Source of the DNA: Marisa cornuarietis
Taxonomy: Eukaryota; Mollusca; Gastropoda; Architaenioglossa; Ampullariidae
NCBI GenBank assembly: GCA_004794655.1
Contig: SMMW01000568.1
Span: forward strand, 1,663,001-1,727,000
Reading direction: 5' to 3'
Length of the DNA stretch: 64,000 nt
Positions 1-11,563 of this stretch are shown here, piece by piece; the stretch's first letter is position 1, and the number at the start of each line of letters is the position of its first letter. The translations under genes were made by a program, and so were the position numbers. The notes beneath the pieces are model-generated. The model saw only the letters and a program-made list of their open reading frames with translations, did no database searches and was not told the origin of the DNA.

Positions 1-205
1 ATATATAAACATTTACACCCACTATCTCACATGTGCAAGCCCTCTCTCTCACACACACACAGACAGCCAACACTTGTCAAAGTGAAAAGGTCCCATATCC
101 CATATACAAACATTTACACCCACTATCTCACATGTGCAAGCCCCCCTCTCTCTCTCACACACACACAGAGACACTGCCGCCTCACTTTGTATCAGATAAA
201 TACTC
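1..205. repeat. Tandem duplication of a ~101-bp CT/CA-rich unit
   Basis: The phrase aaacatttacacccactat starts near 7 and again near 108, so two copies of a ~101-bp unit sit side by side. Each copy contains a (CT)n-(CA)n run. The remaining bases to about 530 are AT-rich and show no coding signal. Confidence 0.8.
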
Positions 206-539
206 TCACATAACACACACTCTAAAGACCACCTAAGCACTATATCAGAATGAACTTCCAGCACAGCAAAAGTGAGCAGACTGGAATAAGCTTGCGAAAA
301 AAATTTTTAAAAGTTAAATCCTCAGTGCTTTTGTTTCAAATTCTGGGTTATTATGACACAGAAAATTGAAATGAAAATGAATTCCAGTGTTATTGGGCAG
401 CATATGAAAAGGCAAGTTTTCCAAAAGCTTATTATCTCTTACTGGGCACAGGCTAAGCACAGATGTCTACAGGGTGAGTAGACTGTAAAAAAAAACTGGA
501 CATATAAATGGACTCCCAAGAAATTCAGAGAGATTAGTG

Positions 540-830
540 TACTCAAATGTGAAGCAGAAAGTTTCTGGTCTCAGTCCCACTCAGGCCTATGGCTGGAAAA
601 GTCTTCCTGCCCACCTCGCAGCTTTTCAAAAGAAATGGGTACCCAATTTATCAGAGAAGGTAAAAGCAGTAGAAAGAGAGGGTTCGGGCTCCACCGTTCA
701 TATGGTTTGCCCTAGACATGCTAATCCCCTTACATTCACAGTCCCTATGTCCACGAGACAATGGGACTCATTACCAATTTTTACTCTTATCATTATGTGG
801 CTTCAGGGACAACTCCTAGAAATAAAAGCT
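540..830 (+). repeat. SINE-like dispersed repeat
   Basis: The stretch around 635-690 (aatgggtaccc, then gaaggtaaaagcagtagaaagag) matches the body of the tRNA-derived SINE at 47.95-48.15 kb and, on the other strand, the one at 7.2 kb. The head is not clearly preserved here. The 163-codon open frame over this stretch (537-1028) is therefore not taken as a gene. Confidence 0.45.
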
Positions 831-907
831 GAAATGCAGATCACCCCTAAAAGTACAATTCCTATGCTGTGCAATACAAACATGCATTTAAAAAAATGCC
901 TGCTTAC

Positions 908-3900
908 CCTTTTCCTTGTGTCTTTCTTCATCAATGGGATGAAATCGGAAAGGTCTATAGTTGGCACTAGTCTCTGGCAGCATGTTCAAAATATCTTCAT
1001 TTGTGATTTTAATCTGAAATCAGTGTAAAATTAATGGGGTAAATTTTTAATGCATAAGCATACACTTACACACAGAAAATTCCTGAAGCAAAGTCTCAGA
1101 TTCAAGTGGGCCCAAGAAAGAAACTATCCCCAAACTCCAGCAAAAAGCTCAGCAAAGCTCTATAAACTTTCCTGATGGTGAATACTTTCCTTCCTAATTG
1201 AATCAAAACTGCTGAATTTAGGTTGCTGCATTTTTCTCCTTTCAGCCTGAATGCCATTACACACATATCCTGGCAGCACACTCACAACAGCTCAGTCTGT
1301 TCACTGCAGTTAAATTTTAATGCAGCCACAAAGCAGCTTGAAAAATGTTCAAGGGAAGAAATGCATGTGGTAGTAATATTTATTTTAGTAACAAACAGGC
1401 AACAAATACCAAACATGCAAAATGAAAAACTTCTATAAAATCAATTATGTTCTAAAATGGTAATACATTCAAATATTCAATATCCAAAGGCCTTTCCTTA
1501 GATTTCAGTCTACGCTTATTTTCATATCAGTTTTGGAGCTAAGCTTTTGGGTAAAAATAAAAGAGACAGATTTATTTAATATGAAGAGAAACAATTATTC
1601 TTTGTACAGCTATAAATCATTATAAATGGCAAACAAATGTACCTAAAACTCACCTCTCTAGCAGGCACAGAAGTATGTTCATTTTTTCTTGAAGATTCCT
1701 TAATCTTTGAAGATTTGTCTGCTGTCTTCTTCTTCTTCTTGAGAGATGCTTCATCATAGTTCATAAAGTCTTCAAAAGAAAAGCCGTCATCAACAGGCAT
1801 AGGGTGTTCAGACTTTCTGTCACTGACCTCACTGTTCTTTGTTTTTGAAGACTTTCCCTTGTGTTCATGATAGTCACTGACATCTCTGTCCTTTGGCTTG
1901 AAAGAGATTTTGTCACCAATTTCCTTTGACTTTGATATTTGCTTGTGTTCACTGTGTTTGTCTCTGCTAATACTGTCATGATGAGATTTGTGACAGGTCT
2001 TTTGTGATGACAATTTACTGTCTTGTGAAGTTTTGTCATCTGGAAAAGTTTTTGAATGTCTACCCTGCACCTTGTTGCTCTCTTCTACTACAGATTTGTC
2101 ATGAGATTTGTTCTTGTCTGTATGACGAACAGATGAAGACACAGGAAATTTGGATTTCTTTTTGACACTTGTTTTGATGGTGTGGTCATCTGGACAGCTG
2201 AACAGGTTATATTCAGCAGCCTCACTCACAAGATGGGACTTGCTCTTGGGCTTTGAGGCTGAAGATGAAGTGCCCTTGCCATGAGGTGTACTATCTTTCT
2301 TTGTATCCAAAGAACCTAAATGGGATGGAATGCTTTTGACATTCTGATCACTCTTGGATGTTCCAGTCACATGTGAATCATGCTTGGATTTCTTATCTCT
2401 AGAATTCCTGTTTTCTCTGTGTTGACCTTCACTTTGTTTTCGCTTCTCTGCATTATCTCCTGTTCCTGAACTTGACTTTGATGGTGCCATAAAATTTTGC
2501 TTTGGTTCACTAAAAATTTTTCCATCGTAACGCACTTTTCTGTCTACTTGTTTTTCCTCGTTATAATTTTTGCTAAGGTTTTGTGAAGATAAGGAGGGGG
2601 AGGATTTCCTCTGCTCATTTCTGTGATGTAGCTTTTCATCTTGAACCTGCTCCTTATGTTTAGTCTTGGTCTTTGTACTTGTTTCTCTACTCTCGCATTC
2701 TGTGTCCAAATGTTCATCATCACCACTAAAAACCTCGAATACTGGCTTATGTTCTTTTCCTCGTTTGATGGGGCTTGGGATGTATTCAGCATTTTCGTTC
2801 GCACTGTCGCTATCTTCAAGCACAGAGTACTCCTCAGGGCCACTAGACTTGACTTTTTTGTGCCAAGGATCTACAGCTTTGCTTGGTTCAAATGAGCCGG
2901 CCTTGTCTTTTTGTATCTTTGTTGGAACGTAGTCCACAGAGTGCACTTCACGAGGTTTCTGTAGTTTGGAGGTGGCCTTGTCACCCCAGGAATGATGTTT
3001 GTCACTTGCGGAATGGCTGTATTTAGAACCTTTTTGGTCCTTGTTGTGCCAAGACTGGTTTTTGTCAGTGTCTTTGCTCACTGGTCCAGGGGTGTACTCT
3101 GCAAAATCTGCAGAAGCATGAGCAGCCTGCTTACTTATATATTCTTCGTAGTCTTCAATGCTTTGACTTCTTTCCGATTCAGATGTTGACAGCCTCTTCT
3201 TCTTTGTAGTCTTTGGCTTAACAGCACTAGGATTGTACTCAACAATACCATCCTCCACCCACCTGTCAATGTATTCCTCATAATCATCACAGGATTCTGC
3301 TGTTCCTCTTCCCTCCTCATCTTCACTTTCAGGATGAGGTCTGCAGGTCTCTTTCACTGAAAGTGGGTTGCTCCTGCCAGACTTGCTAGCCTGGCCTAGA
3401 GTTTGTCTTTGTGGTTCTGCAACATGTTTTGAATGTCTTTCTTGAGAGGATGCCTGCCTGGCGTCTGAGGAATGCCCTTCTTTGTGTTTCTGTCTTTCTT
3501 TATCTTTGTTTGATCCATGATCTGTCTTGGAAAGATTCTTTCTTGCAGATGAATCTCTTTCACCTGTATGCCTCTGGCCAGATGTTGGCATTGGTTTGCT
3601 GGATTTTTCATGATTCTGATGCCCTGAACCAGACTTAACAATCTTCTCATCTTTGGACTTATTCCTACCTGAATTTGTTGATTTGGATGTGCTACCTGAA
3701 TCTGATAGTTTGGATGAATCAGTTTTGTTGCATAAAGATTTGCTGTCTGAACGCCGATTTTCTAATTGAGAAGACTGCTTGTCATCTGGCATAGTGTGGG
3801 ATGAAAAGCTGTTGTGTTTTAAGCTTGAGTTTGATAAAGACTGATAAGTGCTTGAGTGTGACCTGGAGTGATGTGAGCTCGAGTGTGACCCCTCCTTGTT

Positions 3901-6006
3901 ATGAAATTCTGTCGACGTCTGTTCTTTGGATGACGACGAATGCGATGAAGAGAGATATGATCTTGAATGTGATGAACTTTGGTGATGACTCTTAGAAACC
4001 TGCTTTTCAGACTCACTTTTATGTAGATGTTTACTACTTGAAGATGATGAGCTGTTCTCCTTGTGACTGTATTTGCTGGAGGCCCTTTCATGACGTCCAT
4101 CTGACTGTCTGTCAGCAGTTTTAACATGACTGCTGCGTTTAATGTCTATGTTTCGGTCAAAATCTCCATGTTTAATGTGGTGTTTGGCACTTGAAGATGA
4201 AGACTTGTGGCTGCTACGATGCTTTTTTTTTACTTCTCCCTGAGCACCTCTCCTTGTCGAGGTGTGCTCTAGTGTGCCATAATTTTGGGATGAATAATGG
4301 TGAAGCTTTCCCATCATAAATGCCTGACCAATATCATCTGCATCTTGTCTGCTTTTATAATGGGATTTGTGACCAGTATCTTCCTCACTTTCATTGGAGT
4401 TGTTTTCATCACCATGTTGCATGCTGCAAGGGGAACCCTCATCTTGATCATCATTCTCACTCTCTTGGATGTGATCAGGACTGGCAGAACTTTCCCTTCC
4501 ATCATCGTAAGGCTCATCTTCATTCTTACAGTTTTCATCAGTTTCTTGATAATGGTTTTCATCACTACTCTCTTCATTATGTCTCATACTATCTTCTTCT
4601 TCTTCTGCTGTATCATTTCTGCTTTCATCCTTTTCTGATTCAGCAGCTCTGTCATCACCACTTTCATCACTTTCATGCTGCCTCTGTTTTGCCTCTGCTG
4701 TCACCAAATCCTTCCATTGTGCAACTAAAGATTTTGCACAATCACCAACATTTCCATCCTGTTTTCGAAAACCGTTAACCACTTTTCCAATTCCACTTTC
4801 CTAAAACATGAAATATGCACAGTAAAATCTCCAAATACTTTTAGTTCTAGACTTTGTGGCTGTCAAAACATTAAAGCAGAAGACAGCAAACCAACAAACA
4901 AAAGATGGGTAGATGGATGAAAAGGTATGTGTCTGAGCAAGAACAATATCATTTCAGCAAGCAAACTATCCCTACTATAAACCTATAAATTAAAACTGGT
5001 AAATATGTTTACTGTGCATTAAGTAATAGTCACATAACTATATATTTTATAAAGTTTCCCTGCATTGCTGTATTAACCCTCTTTGGTTCAAGATAAAAAT
5101 GAACATTACAATGACTGGCTTATAACTGAAGACTGCAAAGACGACAGTGGGTGAAGTTTGTTTTTTATTATTGCTGCTATGAGATAAACATTAGATCAAG
5201 AAACCTAGACATTTTTGGAAATGAGAAAACTTGAACTTTCCAATAAAAAGTAATGAAAATCGCCTTGCCTGTGCTACCCGGCAAAGCCACGATCGTGGCT
5301 TTTCGAACGAAGACCATGAAGAGGGCTTCGCACACACCCACATATATATACCCAAATAAATGTGAACTCAGTTAATTTACCTGCAATGTTGCTATTGACA
5401 TAGGAAGAGTGGAAAGCTTCTGAAGTACGGGCAGCACCTGAGCAGGAAAAACGCATGAGAACCACGCTATATAACGATTACAAGAAATTTAACCACTATG
5501 CTAAGGTCAGTTATGACCGTACCTTGGCTACATAATTCAATGTTTGAGAGTTTAACATCAATAGAAGAAGGTCGATTTGCAAATAACCTATAATTATCAC
5601 AGAATTATTATTATAAGAATCAGAAGAATCGATGTTGGTGATGTGTAAAGGTATTACATAGCAGTAAAATTAATGTTAAAAGTGGGTGCGACTCCATTAA
5701 CACCTAAATACTTCTGACTGCTCACTGAATTCTAGTTTGCAAGTTTGTTTCTTTATTGCAAGCAAATATGAAATAACACGGGAAAAGTGTCGTACGCTGT
5801 ACTGAAAAAATGCATTTGCATATGTTTTTCAAGAAAGAAATAACATTTCTTAGCAATTCATGAAAAATATATTAAGCCTCTAAAGACCATCAACACATGC
5901 TGTAAGCCAGAAGGAACCTAGTGCTATTGCATGTTACCTTATCGCCATCAGGATGCACCTTCAAGTATGCTTTATACTTTCGCAGCTTGTGCAGTAGATC
6001 CGCCAT
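908..6006 (-). CDS. ELOA: Elongin-A (RNA polymerase II elongation factor subunit), 5' four exons, 3'-partial
   Basis: Coding exons on the minus strand are 6006-5938, 5437-5381, 4800-1654 and 1013-908, with GT-AG borders and phases 0, 0, 0 and then 1. The first 42 residues plus the start of exon 3 form a TFIIS N-terminal (LW) domain: MADLLHKLRKYKAYLK, then LQKLSTLPMSIATLQ, then ESGIGKVVNGFRK and AKSLVAQWKDLV. This is the arrangement of animal Elongin-A. Exon 4 carries NMLPETSANYRPF, matching the conserved segment just before the Elongin-A C-terminal region. Exon 3 alone gives 1049 residues, dominated by Ser, His, Lys, Asp and Glu, so the disordered middle is much longer than in the ~770-800-residue human protein. 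The start is the only ATG giving the LW domain. The Elongin B/C-binding BC box and later exons lie left of the window. In the family, Elongin-A with B and C suppresses Pol II pausing in the nucleus. Confidence 0.9.
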
Positions 6007-7160
6007 CTCGACGCATCTTGTAAACTTTCAAGGGAATGCACTCTTAAAGGAATAATTGTAGGCATGAAAGTTATGCCCCTTAGATTGCCATATTTTAATT
6101 GTTTCTAACGGAATCTATGAATCTAAAGGAATGTGACTGGTGCATATAATCGTTCATAGCTTGATGTACGTTGAATACTGTACTTGCTTTTAGCTTATAC
6201 TGAGAAGGGTTATGTTGAGCACCGTACTGAAATCTTCCTGGTAGCAACTTTCATACACTCTTACCGCACCTGCATGTCTGTATTAGAAGTATTTTATTTA
6301 TAGACATTTGAATAACTTGATTTTATGCTAATGCAGTACCAATTAAAGATATTTTAAAATAAATTCTCACGAAGAAGACAATATAACACAATAGATTGCT
6401 GTTTCAAAAGTAAATCTTTAAGAATGATTACCTTATCGTCAAATGATCAACCCCATTCAGTGATAGGTTGTGCTGTTGCATACCAGGTTTACCTGTAGTC
6501 TTTTATCTTCCATAGCTATGCGACACCTGCTACCTGTTATCCGTCAGTTGTTATCCTTCCATCAAGATATTAATTATTCATTCCACATTATCCTACCGTC
6601 TAGCTGTCCACCATCGAGTTATCGATTTCATCCTTCCGTTCAGCTTCGGGACGTGTTGCCGCGGTTAGTCAAGACTCAATTGCAAAGAGATTTTTAAATC
6701 ATAACAGTAACACCAAAGGAGAGAAAGTTCTAAGGGGGTGACTAGCTGCAGTAAGGGCAATCAAGTGCTCTCGGCGTCATCCAAATCATATTTCTGCCTC
6801 ACGATCAACTATAAAATCAGATATTGTATGTGTGCTGAAAAGAGGAAGCACATCGGGAACTGGCTGTCTGAAGATAAGAGGATGCTACCCAAAAAAATAA
6901 AAGGCGAGAAAGAGATGGAGAAACAATAGCAGGGAACAGTCATCCTAGCTGGCACTGACCAGAACATTTTACCGCGGGAATAAGACGTCGAAGCAACTGG
7001 CTTAGACCTATAAGATTGCTTTGCAATAGTCCACGCTGGCACATCCCGTGCTCTAATAATCACCATCAGATTAGACCATAGACATGTGCACCAGATCGAG
7101 GACCTAGAATACAAAGCAATTGGAACAGAAAACCCAGGAAGTAGTAGATTTTAAGCTAGT
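6007..7160. other. Elongin-A upstream region, no gene seen
   Basis: This stretch holds the Elongin-A 5' flank followed by AT-rich DNA. Open frames are short and show no composition or motif suggesting coding. No TATA box is obvious near the Elongin-A start. Confidence 0.5.
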
Positions 7161-7164
7161 TCAT

Positions 7165-7350
7165 GACAATCGGTCGGAGGAGAGTATATGCCCTCACTTA
7201 TCATGAGGGGTTAACTTTCCCAGCCCTCTACGGAGTAATGTAGGTACCCACTTCAGAAATATATCAACGTGGGAAAGAACTTTGCGTTACATGGGTATCG
7301 AACCGGTAGGTGAGGTGCTCCGCCGTTCGGACGCCATTGTTCTAACCATA
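7165..7350 (-). repeat. tRNA-derived SINE
   Basis: Read on the minus strand, the head (about 7345-7295) has an A-box-like ggttagaacaatggcg and a B box ggttcgataccc. The body continues with agtgggtacct and gctgggaaagtta, as in the copy at 48 kb. An open frame across it is coincidental. Confidence 0.65.
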
Positions 7351-7904
7351 ATGTTCGAGACAACAACCGCAACAGGTTTAATTTCAGCTCCTTACAGTGT
7401 TCTGGATTCAGGAAGTGCATGATAGCAATAAAGCATAAGAGAGTGTCAACGACTGATACTCTGGTCTTGAAGTTAAAGAAACGATTTAGAAGCGAAAAAT
7501 GCGCTTTGCTATAGACATTATCTCCAGTCATTATAATAATAATATGATTTGTATAGCGCATTTCCCCATACAGAGGAGAGCTCGATGCGCTAAATCACTG
7601 TATTAATGAATGCAAACTTACGAACTCCTGGCTACTGTAAAATGAATAAATGCAGACCAAAAATATCACTAAAAAAAGAAAATCGACAACAAATTCTGTA
7701 AAGGAGATTAAATAATAAAACCATGAAAAGTCAACAAAATCAGGTAGATCTAAGATCAAAGGACAAGGCACAGTTACTTGGGCCAGATTATATACTGTAA
7801 AGTCCACACCACTATGAAAACAGCACAGCGGAACTGTAACGAAGTTCAAAAGTGTTATAAACAAGACTCAAAGCACAGAAGGAAAAAAACAACAGTGGTG
7901 TAGG
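7350..7904. other. AT-rich intergenic DNA with a short mollusc-type repeat fragment
   Basis: Around 7530-7590 lies a segment (ataataatatgatttgtatagcgcattt) that resembles one near 43,040 and 45,010. Otherwise nothing recognisable is seen. Confidence 0.35.
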
Positions 7905-9495
7905 CAGAGCCGGCGTTAAGGTAGGGCGAGCAGGGCGACCGCCCAAGGCCCCGCGCCTGATGGGGGCCCCGCGCTAACAAGTTCACCCTCGGGATGAGAC
8001 AGTCCGCAATTTTCTTGAAATTCTAAAAAAAAAAAATAATAAAATATCTTGCATCCTACAATATGGCGTTGCGGGGCACGAGAGAGAAGCTTGGAGACCC
8101 CCAATGTGGTCCTTTTCTGGGCTTAATGGAGATGCTAGCAAAGTATGATCCCACAACGAAAGAACACATTCGTAGAATCAGAAACGAAGAAATATTTTAC
8201 CACTACTTGGGCCATCAGATTCAAGACGAGTTCATTCAACTAATGTCACCAGAAGCTCAGAAGAAGATATTAGAGTTGGTACAAAAAGCAATGTATTTTT
8301 CTTACTCTTGACTGTACTCCCGACGTGAGTGATAAAGAACAAATGAGTTTAGTGCTGCAATTTGTCGATGTGAGTGACAAGGATGTAGAAGTGTCAGAAC
8401 ACTTCATCAAATTTTTACATGCCGAAGATTCCACTGGCAAAGGGTTGACAGACACTCTGCTTGAAGCACTTCCAAAACATGGGCAACAAATCGAAGACTG
8501 CAGAGCTAGGTCAAGGCTATGATAATGGAGCAAACATGAAAGGCAAGCATCAAGGTGTTCAAGCTCGAATACTGCAAATAAGTCGCCGTGCATTTTACAT
8601 GCCTTGTGGGTGCCACAACCTTAACCTTCTTTTGGGGGACATGGCGAAAAACAATTCTCAAGCCTTGATGTTCTTCGGTGTGTTGTAGAGAATATACTGT
8701 GTCTTTGCAAGTTGCCATGGCAGGTGGAAGATATTAAAAGAAAATGTCCCGTTTCTTACATCAAAGGCGTTGTCAGAAACAAGATGGGAATGTCCCATGG
8801 AGAGCGTAAAAACAACGTACGCTATCAAACGGTTGAAATTAAAAAATGCGTTGCTCGTTTCTGGGACGGACAATGATCCAAAAGTGGCAAGTGAAGCTGG
8901 TTTCCTTGCAAACTACGAGCTGGGGAATTTTGAATTTCTGGTTGCCGTCGTTGTGTGGTACGACATCCTGTTTGCCGTCAGCACCGTCAGCAAAACCTTG
9001 CAGTCGTCAAATATGCAACTCGATGTGGCCATTAAACACGTTCAGTTTCTTTTAAATTTCTTCATCAAGTATAGAGACAATGGATTAATGTCAGCAATAA
9101 TCACCGCAAAAGAAATAGCATCAACAACGAACATCGAACCTGTATTTATAGAGCGCCACCTTAGGCAAAGGAAGAGGCGATTTGAATATGAAGTCATGGA
9201 TGAACCACAGGAGACACCTGAAGAATGTTTTAGGATTGGGTATTTCTTGTGGATCGTCGATCAAACATTGGGATTTCCGAAGAAACTAGAGCACTATGCC
9301 AGAATATTAGGCTTCCTTTACAGTTTACAAAGTTTCACAACTACGCACAATCACAATGAATGAATTGAGCAAACATTGCAAGGATTTGGATTTGGCATTG
9401 AGAAACGGCGATTTCCGAGATTTAATTGCTTCCAAAGGCCCCGCAATTCTATTTGCCCAAGGCACCCCCTTCCCCCCCCCCCAGCGCCGGCTCTG
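7905..9495 (+). mobile_element. Decayed hAT-superfamily DNA transposon (ZMYM1/DUF4371-type transposase remnant)
   Basis: The element begins cagagccggcg at 7905 and ends with the inverse, cgccggctctg, at 9495. Such CAGAGCC... ends are typical of hAT elements. The flanks ggtgtagg and atgtaggt share tgtagg, an imperfect remnant of an 8-bp target duplication. Inside, plus-strand fragments at 8063-8311, 8325-8522, about 8521-8690 and 8770-9363 read as one broken protein with the features of ZMYM1-like/DUF4371 hAT transposases: GLMEMLAKYDPTTKEHI near the start, DNGANMKGKHQGVQARI, and MPCGCHNLNLLLGDMA. At least three frame changes or stops separate the pieces, and the C-terminal dimerisation region is missing, so the copy is dead. 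Confidence 0.85.
8063..9363 (+). pseudogene. hAT transposase pseudogene inside the 7.9-kb element
   Basis: The coding remnant starts MALRGTREKLG at 8063. It changes frame near 8311, again near 8522 and after about 8690, and finishes near 9363. Residues around 8526-8650 keep the D-N-G-A-N-M-K-G-K and C-H-N-L-N-L-L-L segments that are diagnostic of the DUF4371 hAT family. No intact catalytic core remains. Confidence 0.75.
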
Positions 9496-10936
9496 ATGTA
9501 GGTCACACTGCTGAAGAAACCAAACTGGCAGTGAACCGAGTTACTCGACCTTTGAGATGTAGCCTCGTTTTCGATAAAAGTTATCGCATGTCGTACTTCC
9601 TGCGGTCGTAATAAACTAGAAACGGCCGAGGTCGCTGGATATTTAGAGGTTCATTACACCCTACTACACCAGAGCTAACAGTAACAGATGGAAATGGTCA
9701 CCGAAGGATGAGTCAAGAGTTCTGCATATGAAAATGAAATAGTTGTTCTCTCCTTTTCCGCAACAACATTTATTTCCCAAGGACGAGGGGATTTTTAACA
9801 GTTTGATAGTGTATGATGTATGAAGCAAGCTTTGGTCAGGCTTATATAGTAGCTTACTATATGGTTTAGGAAAACGTTGCAACAAAAATTTCAAAAGAGA
9901 GAAAAGAAATGTCTCCCTCTCTCATTTCTCGTCTTCCCACTAACAGGAAGCGTTGACGGAAATGACATCAAAGATTATCCAGGAAAAAAACCCGAACGGA
10001 AATATACCCTATTAGGCAAAAATAAAACCTTCTGACAATACTCAAACGAAACTTAAGTCAGAAAAATATGTATGATACTACCAACAATTTTTTTTACAAC
10101 GATCTTCGCATGAAGACTACTTGCAGATTCCACTTGACTGACTGTAGACGCCTCCACCTTAGTCACGAATGTTCTCTAGCTCCAAAGGTGTTCAATACTC
10201 TCTGCTGCATCAGAGCTGGTCACAGTTTCTTTCCTCCGAGTCGTTGACAAAGGATTTTATCACTTCATTCGTACACACAACAAAACTATTTCATCGCTGC
10301 GATAACTTGCCGATTCCACTTTCCTAGTTTTATGCAACATATCTGACGCTTTACCACCCGAGTCGGTCTCTTCGGTCTGCTTGTGTCGCCCTCCTCTCCA
10401 AGCCCAAAATCAAACAGGAGAAATTCAACAGACACTCCATTTCCTTCTTAGGCCCCAGTGCTTGGAATTCTCCTCCCTTTTCTCTTTGAGCTGTGTCTTC
10501 ATTCAAGCCTTCAAATCCTGCCTTAAACCTTTCTTTGAAATAGCTTGCATAATCAAGAGTACTGTTTCGCTTTCTCCTCAGCTCTTCATTCATGCACTTT
10601 GTTCAAGTTTTTGTCTCACTGTCATCTGTTTGCTGAAGTTTTTTTTTGTACGGGATGCCGGTTCGTTTGTAGTCTTTCATGCGAAACTCATTGAGCTCGC
10701 AACTATATAGACAAATGCTATAAATTCTAATATTGTTGTTATTGTTCCTCCTGCTGCTGCTGTTGCACTGGGCTGTAGGCTAATGACAGTTTCGGCTTCT
10801 TAGAATATTTGTTGACCTTCAGCCTGCTGGTCTCCACCAACAACATAATAATTTATACGGTCTGTTTATCTTGGTTTTGAGAGACCTGACAACGTCGTAA
10901 AAAAGTGTTGATCAATGCTTACTCAACATCAGCAGA
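9496..10936. other. Intergenic DNA containing a diverged copy of an array-associated repeat
   Basis: Around 10,190-10,260 the sequence ctgctgcatcagagctg followed by tttctttcctccgagtcgttgacaaag resembles 24,030-24,110. That repeat is found again, more loosely, near 30,000. It seems to mark the edge of the duplicated unit of the deaminase array. No gene is seen. Confidence 0.4.
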
Positions 10937-11057
10937 ATCGCAACATCCTCACGGATGTGCCTACGTAGCCGACGTGGCTTTCTCGGTATCATCTAAAAAT
11001 AATATTACCGAGAAAGCCACGTCGGCTGCGTAGGCACATCCGTGAGGATGTTGCGAT
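10937..11057. repeat. Near-perfect ~120-bp hairpin (53-54-bp arms, ~15-bp loop)
   Basis: The left arm, from 10937 to about 10989 (atcgcaacatcctcacgg ... ctttctcggta), is the reverse complement of 11004-11057 with one clear mismatch (tacgtagcc against tacgcagcc) and a small difference at the loop edge. The loop is AT-rich. It could be a fold-back MITE or a transcribed hairpin. It lies about 440 bp upstream of the TATA box of the first deaminase gene. Confidence 0.9.
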
Positions 11058-11494
11058 TTGTGTCTGTAAATCATACATAGAATCAACACATACAACACTG
11101 CAAGCAAATCTCTCCCCTCACCTTTTTGAGCTCTACCTGGTGTTTGATACGCTTTGCGGTATATGACTGATTATCAAGTTTCTGTTTCCTTAAGCTGTGT
11201 TATGGCGTTTTGCTGTGCTATTTTGTCAACAGGTTTGCTTTGCATCCTGTTGAAATGTTTATCTTTAATACCCGATGAAAATGCTTTTATAAACACGCTT
11301 GTGTAACAGGATACTGAATGCAGAAAAGAGTCCGAGCTTGTGTGTTATCAGTAGAAAAAAATTACAAAGAGCGTTAGCTCGAGTCTTCTTTGCAGCTTGT
11401 CGCACGTGGTTAAAACAACATCGATATTGATACGTCTAATCATATGGGATATCCGTAAGGATTGAATTCATGGTTTTTTTCTGTCACTTTCGTG

Positions 11495-11502
11495 TATAAA
11501 AG
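11495..11502 (+). promoter_or_regulatory. TATA box of deaminase gene 1
   Basis: TATAAAAG stands about 60 bp upstream of a good splice donor (gag|gtaagta at 11563/11564). A short non-coding first exon (about 11525-11563) would join the acceptor ttttctag at 13968, 33 bases before the ATG. The layout agrees with TATA boxes ahead of the other array members. Confidence 0.6.
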
Positions 11503-11563
11503 ATGTTTAATCTGAGGCTTGAGGCGAAGAGCCAGGTCTGAAGTACATCAGCATCGACTCGAG

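Noticed and set aside
537..1028. 163-codon plus-strand frame
   Set aside because: It lies over a SINE-like repeat and the antisense of Elongin-A exon 4. No protein motif.
4320..4778. Long plus-strand frames opposite Elongin-A exon 3
   Set aside because: His/Leu-rich shadows of the Ser/Glu-rich exon read antisense.
7295..7345. True tRNA gene
   Set aside because: A and B boxes present, but no cloverleaf acceptor stem; it is a SINE head with the family body attached.
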